This document shows, piece by piece, positions 19,926 to 27,961 of a stretch of 64,000 nucleotides of DNA. How positions within the stretch are numbered: the first letter of the stretch is position 1; the number at the start of each line of letters is the position of its first letter. This DNA comes from JAAYED01 sp040772225 (GTDB lineage: Bacteria > Chloroflexota > Anaerolineae > UBA1429), in assembly GCA_040772225.1 (NCBI GenBank), contig JAXGYO010000002.1, forward strand, positions 744,001 to 808,000, in the 5' to 3' direction. Position numbers and translations under genes: made by a program. Under the pieces are notes generated by a model. The model was not told the DNA's origin. It searched no databases and was given only the letters and a program-made list of their open reading frames with translations.

Positions 19926-19982
19926 AATCAGGCGACGCGGTACCTGAGGGGAGAGATCTCGTCGGCGACGTGTCGCCTGATT
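19926..19982. repeat. Long-loop inverted repeat in the leader of the second GH gene
   Basis: AATCAGGCGAC (19926-19936) and GTCGCCTGATT (19972-19982) are exact 11-bp complementary arms around a 35-nt loop that itself contains GAGATCTC. There is no T tract. It may be the end of the upstream transcript, a structured leader, or a protein site. Confidence 0.45.
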
Positions 19983-20036
19983 CTGTCCGCGGCACGCGGG
20001 CAAGCGCACCGGCATAGTTGCTTTGGAAAGGAAAAC

Positions 20037-21341
20037 ATGAAGAACACCCTGCGACTTGGAATTGTGCTCACCCTGTGGGCAGCTGCGATCCTGACCGTAG
20101 GATGTGGACCTAAGGATCCGGGTGGGATCGCGACAAATGAGCCACAACGGACGGCGCGCCCCACGTTTACACCGGCGATCCAGGCGCAATCAGCATCGGA
20201 GGGAGCGGTGGCCGCGACCACGACTCCCGAACCCACATTGGAGTCAACCGAGCCGGAGGGCGGTTCCACCGATTCGCCCTCCCCCACAGTCCCGGTGCCG
20301 CCGGTCAAGCCCCTCACCATGGACTCGCCCGAGTACGGGATGCAGGCCTTTCTCTGGTGGCGGCCTGAGGTCGCGAGCCGGGACTTGCAGATCATCGCCG
20401 CCGCGGGCTTTGGGTGGGTCAAAGTGAACTTTGGTTGGCGCGAGATCGAACTTGAAAAAGGCGAGTTCGATTGGTCTCACACCGACGCCATCGTCGAGAT
20501 GGCCAACACCGATGGATTGGACATCATCGCACGCATCGACTTTCAACCCGAGTGGGCCGGAGGCGGATACCCCGCCAGTGGCCCGCCGGACGAGCCGCAG
20601 GATCTGGCAGACTTTATGACCGCGCTTGCCTCCCGCTACACCGGGCGCATTCGCGCCTATCAGATATGGAATGAGCCAAATCTCGGCACGGAATGGGGGG
20701 GGCAGACGCCCGACCCCGGGGAATATGTCCAGTTATTGGGCGTCGCCTACGACGCGATCAAAGAAGCAGACCCGAATGCAATGGTGATCAGCGCCGGACT
20801 GTCACCCACGGGCACCTGGGACGAGCAGACGCGGCCCGATGACTGGTACCTGGAGAGCATGTACCTCGCCATGGACGGGAGTAGCGATGGCTACTTTGAC
20901 GTGCTTGGCGCCCATGGAGCCGGCTATCTCAGTCCCCCGGAGACAGATCCTGCGACGGTTGAGGCCGATCCGGCACTGGGCGGGCATCGCTCCATGGCCT
21001 TCCGTCGCATCGAAGACCTGCGCGCGATCATGGTCAAGTATGGCGATCAGGACAAGCAGATCGCCTTGCTCGAGTTCGGCTGGACCAGCGATCCCCGCCC
21101 CGAATCGCCGTACCACTGGCACGCCGTGAGCGAAGAAACCAAGGCCGACTATATGGTGCGCGCCTATCAGTTCGCCCGGGACAACTGGTCGCCCTGGATT
21201 GGCGTGATGAGCCTCATTTATGTCGCCGATCCCGACTGGACGGAGGCCGACGAGCAGTACTGGTGGGCGATCACCGACCCTAGCTATCCAGAGTTCAAGC
21301 CGCGTCCCGCGTACCTGGCGCTAAAAGCCATGGACAAGTAG
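20037..21341 (+). CDS. Glycoside hydrolase lipoprotein (clan GH-A)
   Basis: 434 aa. Lipoprotein signal with lipobox LTVGC (Cys23), then a low-complexity Thr/Pro/Glu linker to about residue 90. The catalytic barrel has acid/base Glu213 in YQIWNEPN and a likely nucleophile Glu346 in ALLEFGWTS. It aligns with the C-terminal domain of the preceding gene product throughout, for example ADFMTALASRYTGR versus ADFLSALATRYRGR, and both end in PxPAYLALKAM / PSYSALQAM. The two therefore arose by duplication. AAAGGAAAA precedes the ATG. The protein is anchored on the outer face of the membrane. Family-level assignment (GH5/GH39-like) and substrate are not certain. Confidence 0.85.
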   Translation: MKNTLRLGIVLTLWAAAILTVGCGPKDPGGIATNEPQRTARPTFTPAIQAQSASEGAVAATTTPEPTLESTEPEGGSTDSPSPTVPVPPVKPLTMDSPEYGMQAFLWWRPEVASRDLQIIAAAGFGWVKVNFGWREIELEKGEFDWSHTDAIVEMANTDGLDIIARIDFQPEWAGGGYPASGPPDEPQDLADFMTALASRYTGRIRAYQIWNEPNLGTEWGGQTPDPGEYVQLLGVAYDAIKEADPNAMVISAGLSPTGTWDEQTRPDDWYLESMYLAMDGSSDGYFDVLGAHGAGYLSPPETDPATVEADPALGGHRSMAFRRIEDLRAIMVKYGDQDKQIALLEFGWTSDPRPESPYHWHAVSEETKADYMVRAYQFARDNWSPWIGVMSLIYVADPDWTEADEQYWWAITDPSYPEFKPRPAYLALKAMDK

Positions 21342-21359
21342 GCTATCTCTTCAGGTATG

Positions 21360-21394
21360 AGCAGGCGCCTTCAGTGATACTGAAGGCGCCTGCT
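21360..21394. terminator. Bidirectional terminator
   Basis: A perfect 15-bp stem (21360-21374 with 21380-21394; core GCAGGCGCCTTCAG / CTGAAGGCGCCTGC) and 5-nt loop TGATA. It separates the GH gene (+) from the convergent flavoprotein gene (-). Confidence 0.8.
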
Positions 21395-21420
21395 GTCACT
21401 CGGGTGGTCGATACCTGGGG

Positions 21421-23016
21421 TCAGTGCCCCGCGATAATATCCATCGCCTGATCGCGGTAGGCGTCCATGATATAGCTCACACCTGTGACATCGGCCGCCT
21501 CGCGCGTCAGCGCGGCAACATCGTTGCGACCGATCGTGTCCAGGCGAAAGTTACGGCTCCCCGCCATGAGCTGCTGCAGACCCACTCGCAGCTTGTCGAC
21601 ATAGGTGTACCAGCCGATTGCGCCCAGAGGAAGCTCATCGATCTCAGAACCAAACCGGTCCTTGAGGGTCTCGTAGGTCACAAATATCTCTTCCACAGTG
21701 CTGCCAAACTGGGACACGGTACGCGGCAGGTTGCCCGACTCGAGCCATTCGCCGATATTCTTCCCTACCATACCCGGGATCATGATCGCACGTCCCAGGC
21801 ACACGCCCTTGACGTACGGAGCTCCGAGAGCGATCGCCTTGAAGATATGATCTTCAGCCGACATCCCGCCGCCGATGGCGATACTGGGGATGTATGCCCC
21901 CTGTTTCTCCAGCGCCTGGCACAACTCGTAGGTCATCGCCTCAAGATATACCGTCGGGATACCCCACTCGACCATCATGCGCCAGGGGCTCATGCCGGTC
22001 CCACCTGGAGCGCCGTCAATGGTCAGCAGATCAATGCCCACATCCGAAGACCAGCGCAGCGCCATAGCCAGCTCGCGCATGGGGTAGGCCCCCGTTTTGA
22101 GCGTGACTCGCTTGGCTCCGAGCCCGCGCAGGTACTCGATCTCGCGGACAAAGGACTCCTCATCGATAAAGCCCAGGCGAGAATGCCGCTCAAACTGCTT
22201 GAGGGCGCCATCCTGGAACGCCTTTTGCACCGCCTCGTTGGACGGATCAGGAGTCACCAGATAACCACGCTTTTGCAACTCCAGCGCCCTCTCAAGTGAG
22301 TCAACTTTGATCTCACCACCGATGCACTTGGCCCCCTGGCCCCACTTGAGCTCGATGGTCTCCACCCCGAGCTGGCTTACGGCGTACTCTGCGACTCCGA
22401 ATACCGTGTCTTCCACGTTCATCTGGACATGGATATCCCCATAGCCGTCGTACCATCGCCGATATGTCTCTACACGTCGCCGCAACTCGGGCGAGTCGAT
22501 GATCTTGCCATTGCTATCGAGCTTGAGCCCCGGATCGATTCCGGCAACATTCTCGCCGCAGGTCAGAACGACGCCGCTGATGGCCGCACCAGCCGCAAAG
22601 TGCTCCCAGTTGGCGCGGGCAATCTCGGTAGACCCCAATGCCCCGCTGATGATGGGCATGCGCAAGCGTTCCTTGTTCTTGTTTCCGATGACACTCTCCG
22701 TGTCCACCACCGTAAACAGAGTGTTGTCGGGCGTCGCCTGCACACCCTCTGGTAGGCCTTCAGCGCCCAGGGCATAGCCCATGATGTTAAAGTGTGAATA
22801 GTCAACCGGATAGTCCTTGTCTCCCCCCGCTGTGATCGTCCCAAAGGGACCCGGATAGAGGACCTCCCGTCCGCGAAAGGTCGACTTGAAGACTTCGCAG
22901 TTACCGGTGCAGCCATCGATACAGCGCGAGCAGATCCCTGAGGAGGGAACAACGTCGCGGGAACGATTGGTCGTCTGGGTCACATCATTGGAATTGGGAC
23001 GCTGCAGGTTCGCCAT
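21421..23016 (-). CDS. Glutamate-synthase-like FMN protein
   Basis: 531 aa from ATG 23016, preferred because GAGGAG lies 11 nt upstream; the frame stays open further but codes for unlikely Cys/His-rich sequence. The body is the FMN-binding barrel of glutamate synthase large-chain domain 2: TLKTGAYP, IDGAPGGTGMSPWRMMVEWGIPT, SIAIGGGMSAEDHIFKAIALGA. The N-terminus has four spaced cysteines (CSRCIDGCTGNC, about 28-39) that could bind an Fe-S cluster. At the C-terminus, where stand-alone enzymes normally have the [3Fe-4S] cysteines after the barrel, it reads GVCLGRAIMIPGMVG, so that cluster is probably absent. No gltD or glutaminase domain is nearby. Genuine glutamate synthesis is therefore uncertain. 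Confidence 0.8.
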   Translation of the reverse strand: MANLQRPNSNDVTQTTNRSRDVVPSSGICSRCIDGCTGNCEVFKSTFRGREVLYPGPFGTITAGGDKDYPVDYSHFNIMGYALGAEGLPEGVQATPDNTLFTVVDTESVIGNKNKERLRMPIISGALGSTEIARANWEHFAAGAAISGVVLTCGENVAGIDPGLKLDSNGKIIDSPELRRRVETYRRWYDGYGDIHVQMNVEDTVFGVAEYAVSQLGVETIELKWGQGAKCIGGEIKVDSLERALELQKRGYLVTPDPSNEAVQKAFQDGALKQFERHSRLGFIDEESFVREIEYLRGLGAKRVTLKTGAYPMRELAMALRWSSDVGIDLLTIDGAPGGTGMSPWRMMVEWGIPTVYLEAMTYELCQALEKQGAYIPSIAIGGGMSAEDHIFKAIALGAPYVKGVCLGRAIMIPGMVGKNIGEWLESGNLPRTVSQFGSTVEEIFVTYETLKDRFGSEIDELPLGAIGWYTYVDKLRVGLQQLMAGSRNFRLDTIGRNDVAALTREAADVTGVSYIMDAYRDQAMDIIAGH

Positions 23017-23240
23017 AAGGGCACATCTCCTCGATTTCTTGGGGCGGGCATAAAAAAGGACCGATGGACAATGCCAACAGTGGCGAGCCCTCGGCCCTGG
23101 GGGCGCATCAACGGCTTTGTTGCACAACACAAGGCTTGCAAAGTGCACATACCCGGCGCACATCCGGATAGCTTGATGCATCGTATCACGAGGAAATCGG
23201 CGAGACCATCCGCCAGCCAGACCATTTCTGACTCGCGGAC

Positions 23241-23258
23241 ATCCTCCGAACGGAGGAT
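23241..23258. terminator. Short hairpin after the response regulator gene
   Basis: ATCCTCCG-AA-CGGAGGAT is an 18-bp palindrome 30 bp past the response regulator stop (minus strand). On that strand it folds as a 7-bp stem with a GTTC loop but has no T tract, so termination is only suggested. The rest of 23017-23287 shows nothing recognisable beyond the flavoprotein ribosome site. Confidence 0.4.
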
Positions 23259-23287
23259 TTGTATGTCATGGAGGAGGGAGCAACTCC

Positions 23288-23941
23288 CTAGCTGATCAGC
23301 CCGCAGCGGACGGCGTAGACAGCTGCCTGCGTCCGATCGGAGACGCCCAGCTTTTGCAGGATGTTCTGAACATGAGTCTTGATGGTGGTGGGGCTGACGA
23401 TGAGCTGCTCCGCGATCTGCTGGTTCGTCATGCCTTCTGCCATGAGACCAAGCACCTCAATCTCACGGGGCGTGAGGCTCATCTCTGGCGGACAGGACTG
23501 CCCAGACCCTGCCGTGTCTATCAGCTCGCTGATGTGGCCGAGCAGATCGCGCAGCATCGCTGGGGAGATGATCGCCCCGCCTGCGGCGATGGTTCGAACA
23601 GCGTTCACGAACTCCGCACGGCTCGCATCCTTGAGGATATAGCCGGCCGCGCCATTCGACACTGCACGGTATAAATAGTCCGGGTCATCATAGAGCGTAA
23701 CCATAATGATACTCAGGGCCGGGTGGGCGCTCTTGAGCCGTGCGAGAGTCGTAAGGCCGTCCATATCAGGCATGCGCACATCCAGCAGAACCACGTCGGG
23801 CATGACCTGCGGCACGAGATGCAGTGCCTCTGCCCCACCGCCGGCCTGCCCAACCACAGCGATGTCATCCTCTACACCGAGCATCGCGCTGAGGCCCTCT
23901 CTTACGATAGCCTGATCATCCACCAGCATGACACGAATCAC
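23288..23941 (-). CDS. NarL/LuxR-type response regulator
   Basis: 217 aa from GTG 23941. The N-terminal receiver has the acidic pair DD (8-9), phospho-acceptor Asp54 in VVLLDVRMPDMDG, and a conserved Lys in YILKDASRAE. The C-terminal LuxR-type helix-turn-helix (about 150-215) reads LTPREIEVLGLMAEGMTNQQIAEQL...TTIKTHVQNILQKL. The GTG overlaps the stop of the kinase gene as GTGA, which decides the start over an upstream in-frame alternative and implies translational coupling. It is the output of the kinase encoded upstream; its target genes are unknown. Confidence 0.93.
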   Translation of the reverse strand: MIRVMLVDDQAIVREGLSAMLGVEDDIAVVGQAGGGAEALHLVPQVMPDVVLLDVRMPDMDGLTTLARLKSAHPALSIIMVTLYDDPDYLYRAVSNGAAGYILKDASRAEFVNAVRTIAAGGAIISPAMLRDLLGHISELIDTAGSGQSCPPEMSLTPREIEVLGLMAEGMTNQQIAEQLIVSPTTIKTHVQNILQKLGVSDRTQAAVYAVRCGLIS

Positions 23942-25890
23942 GCCGCCCCCTCCCCCGTAACCGTAACCACGGAAATCGGTACTGTTACAGTGATACAAGT
24001 GCCGGCTCCCAGCGCGCTTTCTACCAGGCAGCTGCCTCCCAGCATACGTGTACGCTCTCGGATGCCCACCAATCCCATATGGAGCCCCTTCTCAGGCTGC
24101 GATTGCACCCCCTCAGGCACAAAGCCGCAACCCGCATCGCGAATGGACAGAACGAGGTCGCCCTGCTGAGACTCCAGACGAACGTCCAGCAACTCCGACT
24201 GGGCATACTTGAGAGCGTTGGTAGTGGCTTCCTGAACAATCCGAAAGAGGGACGCCTCTACCTCTGGAAGCAACTCCGGCAACGTCCCCTCGACGGTCAG
24301 ACTTACGTCCCATGCAGCCAGGTTGCGGGCCTCACCGAGATAGACGCGGAGTGCCTGCTCAAGGCCAAAGTCGTCCAGCCCTGCCGGCCGAAGCTGCGAG
24401 ATCAGCCGGCGCGCCTCGACGATCGCATCTTTGAGTATCTGAACCCCTCTGCCAAGCTCGGCCTCTTCGGTGCGCGCATCACGTCCGCGCCAGGCCTGCG
24501 CGGCCTGAAAGTGCTGGTAGGAGCCGACGATCATCTGAACCAGGCCGTCATGGAGATCGAGGGCCAGTTGCCGGCTCTCGCGTTCGTCGTTACGGATCAC
24601 GTCGCTCACAAAGGTGCGCAGCTGCTCTCTTTGTAGATCAGTTTCCTGGTACAGGTTTGCATTGTCCATGGCGATGCTGCCCTCGGACGCCAGATAGCTC
24701 AACAGCATGCGACTCTCCTGATCATTCAAGCGCCCATCGTCGGCATAGATCTCGAGCGTACCCACGGCGCGGCCACGGATCATAATGGACGCAAGCGCCA
24801 TGCTACCCCCGCCAGTTATGCCGTCCTCTCCCAGGCTCACCGACACAGTCGCTTGCGCCTCCATGGCGAGGTCTCGCTGATGGGCAACAGAGGGATCGTC
24901 ACCGGAACCTGGAAATGCTTGCGTGCTGGCTCCGCCGACGAGATCGACACGCTGGCCGTCCACCGACGGCAGATAGAGGCGGCACGTACAACCAGAAAAC
25001 AACCGGGAACAGGCCATGAGGACGGCCTCGTACACCTGCTCCTGGACGAGCGTCCCACCAATGTCCCAGCCAGCCTGAAATAGCCAGGTCAGGTGATCCA
25101 GGTTGCTTCGCAGAGACTCGTATAGGCGGCTCTGCTCCGCGACCCGATCGTTAAGTGCTGCCAGCTCCAGATTGCGTTGCTGCAGCTCCAGGTTTCTGCG
25201 ATTCAGGCTATCACGAACCTCGGCCAGCTCACGGTTCTTGGCCGCGAGCGCCACCACATACCGGTTGTCCTGAAGCGCCTCAAATTCGATCGGCGTGATC
25301 TCGAGCCCGTCCTCTGCAAACCGTGCAAGATGCGGCTGAAACATGGCATCCGAGTAGCGGCCCCAGACCTTGAGCGGGGTGATGATCCACCCCTCGTGTT
25401 GATGCCTGTCCACGCGGATAAAAACCTGGGTGCAGTCTCGAATCGCTGCTACCGTGGACGCCGCAAACCGATGCTGCGCCAGATCCCAGTACGCCACCGA
25501 CCGCAGCTCAAAGAGCCGCGGGCAGACTGTCAGAAAGAGCTCGCGAAGGCCTCTCTCACCCCCCAGATACGGCTCGAGCAGCGCCAGGGAGTCAAACACA
25601 TAATACGCATCTGCGCCGATAGATTCGACGCGCGCCAACAGCGCAGGGAGACCATCCTCGCGAATGTCCAACCGTATAGGCGCCGGGTGTTGTGCGACTG
25701 CCGCATCCAGCGACCCGTCTCCTCGCACATGGATCAGGCGGGCATTGCTCTGGGCGACATGCCTCACCAGCGTAGAAACAAAAGGAACATAGTCGCTGTA
25801 CGTCTCGGTGAAAAAGACAACATTGTCCTGGGGTTGCAGCTCCTCGATGAGCGCATCAAGTTGGAGAGAGCCAGTGGACAGAGTTGTCAT
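23938..25890 (-). CDS. NarL-type sensor histidine kinase with KaiC-like and GAF domains
   Basis: 650 aa from ATG 25890; an upstream start at 25926 is possible and neither has a strong ribosome site. No membrane segments, so it is cytoplasmic. Residues 1 to about 215 resemble a KaiC/RAD55-like domain (STGSLQLDALI, then NVVFFTETYSDYVPFVSTLVRHV) but lack the Walker A loop. A coiled coil (about 225-270) leads to a GAF-like domain (about 280-425). The HisKA_3 dimerisation helix has phospho-acceptor His447 in LALDLHDGLVQ, and the HATPase region has EATTNALKYAQ and GLVGIRERTRMLGG. It phosphorylates the regulator encoded immediately downstream. The signal is unknown. Confidence 0.88.
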   Translation of the reverse strand: MTTLSTGSLQLDALIEELQPQDNVVFFTETYSDYVPFVSTLVRHVAQSNARLIHVRGDGSLDAAVAQHPAPIRLDIREDGLPALLARVESIGADAYYVFDSLALLEPYLGGERGLRELFLTVCPRLFELRSVAYWDLAQHRFAASTVAAIRDCTQVFIRVDRHQHEGWIITPLKVWGRYSDAMFQPHLARFAEDGLEITPIEFEALQDNRYVVALAAKNRELAEVRDSLNRRNLELQQRNLELAALNDRVAEQSRLYESLRSNLDHLTWLFQAGWDIGGTLVQEQVYEAVLMACSRLFSGCTCRLYLPSVDGQRVDLVGGASTQAFPGSGDDPSVAHQRDLAMEAQATVSVSLGEDGITGGGSMALASIMIRGRAVGTLEIYADDGRLNDQESRMLLSYLASEGSIAMDNANLYQETDLQREQLRTFVSDVIRNDERESRQLALDLHDGLVQMIVGSYQHFQAAQAWRGRDARTEEAELGRGVQILKDAIVEARRLISQLRPAGLDDFGLEQALRVYLGEARNLAAWDVSLTVEGTLPELLPEVEASLFRIVQEATTNALKYAQSELLDVRLESQQGDLVLSIRDAGCGFVPEGVQSQPEKGLHMGLVGIRERTRMLGGSCLVESALGAGTCITVTVPISVVTVTGEGAA

Positions 25891-25998
25891 CGTAAATACC
25901 CCTGAGGAACGGAGGTCCTGTTGCATACAGGGACAGGCCAGCTACCTGACCAGGGCACGTAACAGTCTCAGTCTGCCGAGCCCTGATACGCTGTCGGC

Positions 25999-26349
25999 TC
26001 ACATCTTGAGCAGCTCCAGCAAGTAGGCCAGGAAGGCGGGGTCTGCAGGCTCCTCGGCAACCGTCACCTGGCCGCCCTGCCGGATCAGGCGCAACAGGGC
26101 GACACGCTCTGGCTTACGAAACCACCCTTTGAGCCCCGATGGTCTGCGCTGGCCGAAAATCGTCAACTCCTCACCCTGGAGCTCCATCTCGTAGCCGTCA
26201 CCAGCCAGGTGCAGAGCAAGCTCGGTGTACAGTCGCGGCATCGACGCATGACTGGCCCAGCGTCTCAACCGCCGTAGCTGATCATCCATGCTGTTTATCC
26301 CGTCGTCCATCGCCCGGGACCAGCCGTCACGGCCAGACCCATAGCGCAC
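25999..26349 (-). CDS. Small protein of unknown function
   Basis: 116 aa if it begins at GTG 26349, or 103 aa from ATG 26310. Neither start has a clear ribosome site, but the first lies only about 16 nt from the predicted transcription start, so a very short leader is possible. The protein is rich in Leu, Arg and Glu with no membrane segment. The middle (YTELALHLAGDGYEMELQGEELTIFG) looks like an alpha/beta fold. I do not recognise a family. It is the first gene behind a good promoter and lies about 110 bp upstream of the kinase-regulator pair on the same strand, so it may belong to that signalling unit. Confidence 0.6.
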   Translation of the reverse strand: MRYGSGRDGWSRAMDDGINSMDDQLRRLRRWASHASMPRLYTELALHLAGDGYEMELQGEELTIFGQRRPSGLKGWFRKPERVALLRLIRQGGQVTVAEEPADPAFLAYLLELLKM

Positions 26350-26371
26350 TGTTCTATTGTGTTAACTCTAG

Positions 26372-26400
26372 ATTATAGTCCGGCCCGGCAGGGATACCAA
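26372..26400 (-). promoter_or_regulatory. Promoter for the small gene-kinase-regulator operon
   Basis: On the minus strand, TTGGTA (26395-26400), a 17-bp spacer and a perfect TATAAT (26372-26377). The predicted transcription start is near 26365, just before the small gene. Confidence 0.7.
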
Positions 26401-26430
26401 GCATGACCCGCCAGACTTTGCGCCAAATAC

Positions 26431-26458
26431 AAAAGGCCGTACCGATAGCGGCACGGCC
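26431..26458 (-). terminator. Intrinsic terminator of the SH3-like gene
   Basis: On the minus strand a 9-bp stem (arms 26450-26458 and 26435-26443, one G-T wobble) with a 6-nt loop is followed by TTTT. It lies 30 bp past the stop of the SH3-like gene. Confidence 0.7.
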
Positions 26459-26487
26459 CTACACACTCAAGCCTGGACAGGCGCTCG

Positions 26488-27057
26488 CTATTCAGCCTGC
26501 ACTGGCTCCACGTAGCTGTCCGCGGCCCACACCGTAGCATCGCCGAGGGAGAACTGCCTCCAGACCAGGCCGTCAACACGTCTCACCGCCGTCCCGGCCG
26601 CCTGCAGTCTGGTGCCATCGGGAACCCTTGAAACAACAGGGGCACTCAACCCGGCCGCTGCCCGCAGCTTTAGCCCAAAACGTGCGGTTACCACGTACAC
26701 ATCGCCGGACTCTGGACCGCCGGTCGCCACCTGCGCATCGCCGTTGGCAAGGTACGCAGAAGCAACCCATCCCGTGAACTCCCCGGCGCGCCGCTCCAGG
26801 CGCACCTGCCGCCACCACAGGCCGTCCGCATAGACCGGGTCTCCCTCCACGCGCACGTCTTCCCCCTCGTACAGCACGAGGAGAACATCTGTCAACAGCC
26901 CAGCCTCATCGTGCAGACGCAAACCAAGGGGAGCGTCCACCACATAGGTCCACTCTGCGGCGGACAGTGGCGCCGCTGCGGCAACCGTTGGCCACATGAG
27001 GGTCACGAGAATCGCAACGACCATAGCCGTCATTCTGTTCCGATTCGCGCTATTCAT
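26488..27057 (-). CDS. Secreted bacterial SH3-like repeat protein
   Basis: 189 aa from ATG 27057, chosen for GGGAGGGG five bases upstream. A Sec signal peptide (MTAMVVAILVTLMWPTVAAAAP) is followed by two SH3b-like units, about 35-105 (LGLRLHDEAG...DGLWWRQVRLERRAGEFTGWVAS) and about 115-185 (FGLKLRAAAG...DGLVWRQFSLGDATVWAADSY). SH3b domains usually bind peptidoglycan peptides or other wall ligands. No catalytic domain is attached, so it is probably a small exported wall-binding protein. It lies downstream of efp but a terminator separates them. Confidence 0.75.
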   Translation of the reverse strand: MNSANRNRMTAMVVAILVTLMWPTVAAAAPLSAAEWTYVVDAPLGLRLHDEAGLLTDVLLVLYEGEDVRVEGDPVYADGLWWRQVRLERRAGEFTGWVASAYLANGDAQVATGGPESGDVYVVTARFGLKLRAAAGLSAPVVSRVPDGTRLQAAGTAVRRVDGLVWRQFSLGDATVWAADSYVEPVQAE

Positions 27058-27193
27058 TCGATCCCCTCCCTCACGGCCCCTGTCTGTAGCCATTTCCGGG
27101 CCTGTCGGCCACACTTTTACATCATCTCCATAATACACGACACTTGCCTGTTCCAGCAACGCGACCTCTTGCCCGGACGTAAAAAGCGAATAT

Positions 27194-27223
27194 AAAAGGG
27201 CCCCAAACACGAGGGATTGGGGC
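27194..27223 (-). terminator. Terminator downstream of efp
   Basis: On the minus strand GCCCCAA (27223-27217) pairs with TTGGGGC (27206-27200) around a 10-nt loop, followed by CC and TTTT. It begins about 20 bp after the efp stop. Confidence 0.65.
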
Positions 27224-27243
27224 ACACATCGAACCAGCACGGC

Positions 27244-27801
27244 CTAGACGCGCGTAAGATACTCGCCGGTGCGCGTGTCGATACGGATCACATCGCCCGT
27301 CTGCACAAAGAGTGGTACGTTCAACTTCAGACCGGTCTCGAGTGTGACTTCCTTGTTCGCTCCCGTTGCCGTGTCGCCGGCATAGCCGGGCGGCGCGTCG
27401 GTCACTTGCAGCTCGACGGTGATCGGAATCTCGATATCCAGAGGGTCACCCTCGTAGGACTCGATCTCGATCGACATACCCTCCTTCAAATACAGTATGA
27501 CGTCCTCAAGCGTCGCCCGAGGAAGTGCGATCTGCTCGTAGGTCTCGGTATCCATAAAATGGTAAAAGCTGTCATCGCCGTACAGATACTGCACCGTCCG
27601 ATGGTCCAGACGGATGTCGTCTACCCTGTCACCAGAGTTAAAGTTTACGTTCGTGATGGAACCTGTCTTGAGGTTACGCAACTTGGTGCGAATAATCGCC
27701 CCGCCCCGTCCGGGTTTGTAGTGATCATATTCCAGCACCCGATAAATCGCGCCATCCCGTACGAACGTCACACCTTTGCGTAGCTGCGTTACACCGATCA
27801 T
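27244..27801 (-). CDS. efp: Translation elongation factor P
   Basis: 185 aa, full-length EF-P with three beta-barrel domains. It binds the ribosome between the P and E sites and relieves stalling at consecutive prolines. The tip of the domain I loop reads YKPGRGGA, placing Arg at position 32 where E. coli-type proteins carry the modified Lys34. Arg32-type EF-Ps are either rhamnosylated by EarP or left unmodified; no earP, epmA or epmB gene is in the window. The C-terminal signature GLKLNVPLFVQTGDVIRIDTR is complete. The ATG has GGAGG upstream. Confidence 0.96.
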   Translation of the reverse strand: MIGVTQLRKGVTFVRDGAIYRVLEYDHYKPGRGGAIIRTKLRNLKTGSITNVNFNSGDRVDDIRLDHRTVQYLYGDDSFYHFMDTETYEQIALPRATLEDVILYLKEGMSIEIESYEGDPLDIEIPITVELQVTDAPPGYAGDTATGANKEVTLETGLKLNVPLFVQTGDVIRIDTRTGEYLTRV

Positions 27802-27830
27802 CGAACCTCCGCTATATGCCTCACATCAAC

Positions 27831-27872
27831 TGGTTAACCAATCCATTATACGCCGCCGAGCTTCCTGGCCAA
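27831..27872 (-). promoter_or_regulatory. efp promoter with a palindrome at the start site
   Basis: On the minus strand TTGGCC (27867-27872), a 16-bp spacer and TATAAT (27845-27850). The perfect 10-bp palindrome TGGTTAACCA (27831-27840) lies at the expected transcription start, a plausible operator position. The leader to the efp ATG is about 37 nt. Confidence 0.55.
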
Positions 27873-27961
27873 AATGCTGGAGCACACGATCGCATGAACA
27901 CGAATTGCACGGGGTCCCTGTGTTACGTAGAATCAACGATACAATCTCGAAGGAGCAACCC

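Noticed and set aside
21421..23181. Longer version of the glutamate-synthase-like gene with 55 extra N-terminal residues
   Set aside because: The extra part is rich in Cys, His and Arg unlike the family, and a GAGGAG ribosome site supports ATG 23016.
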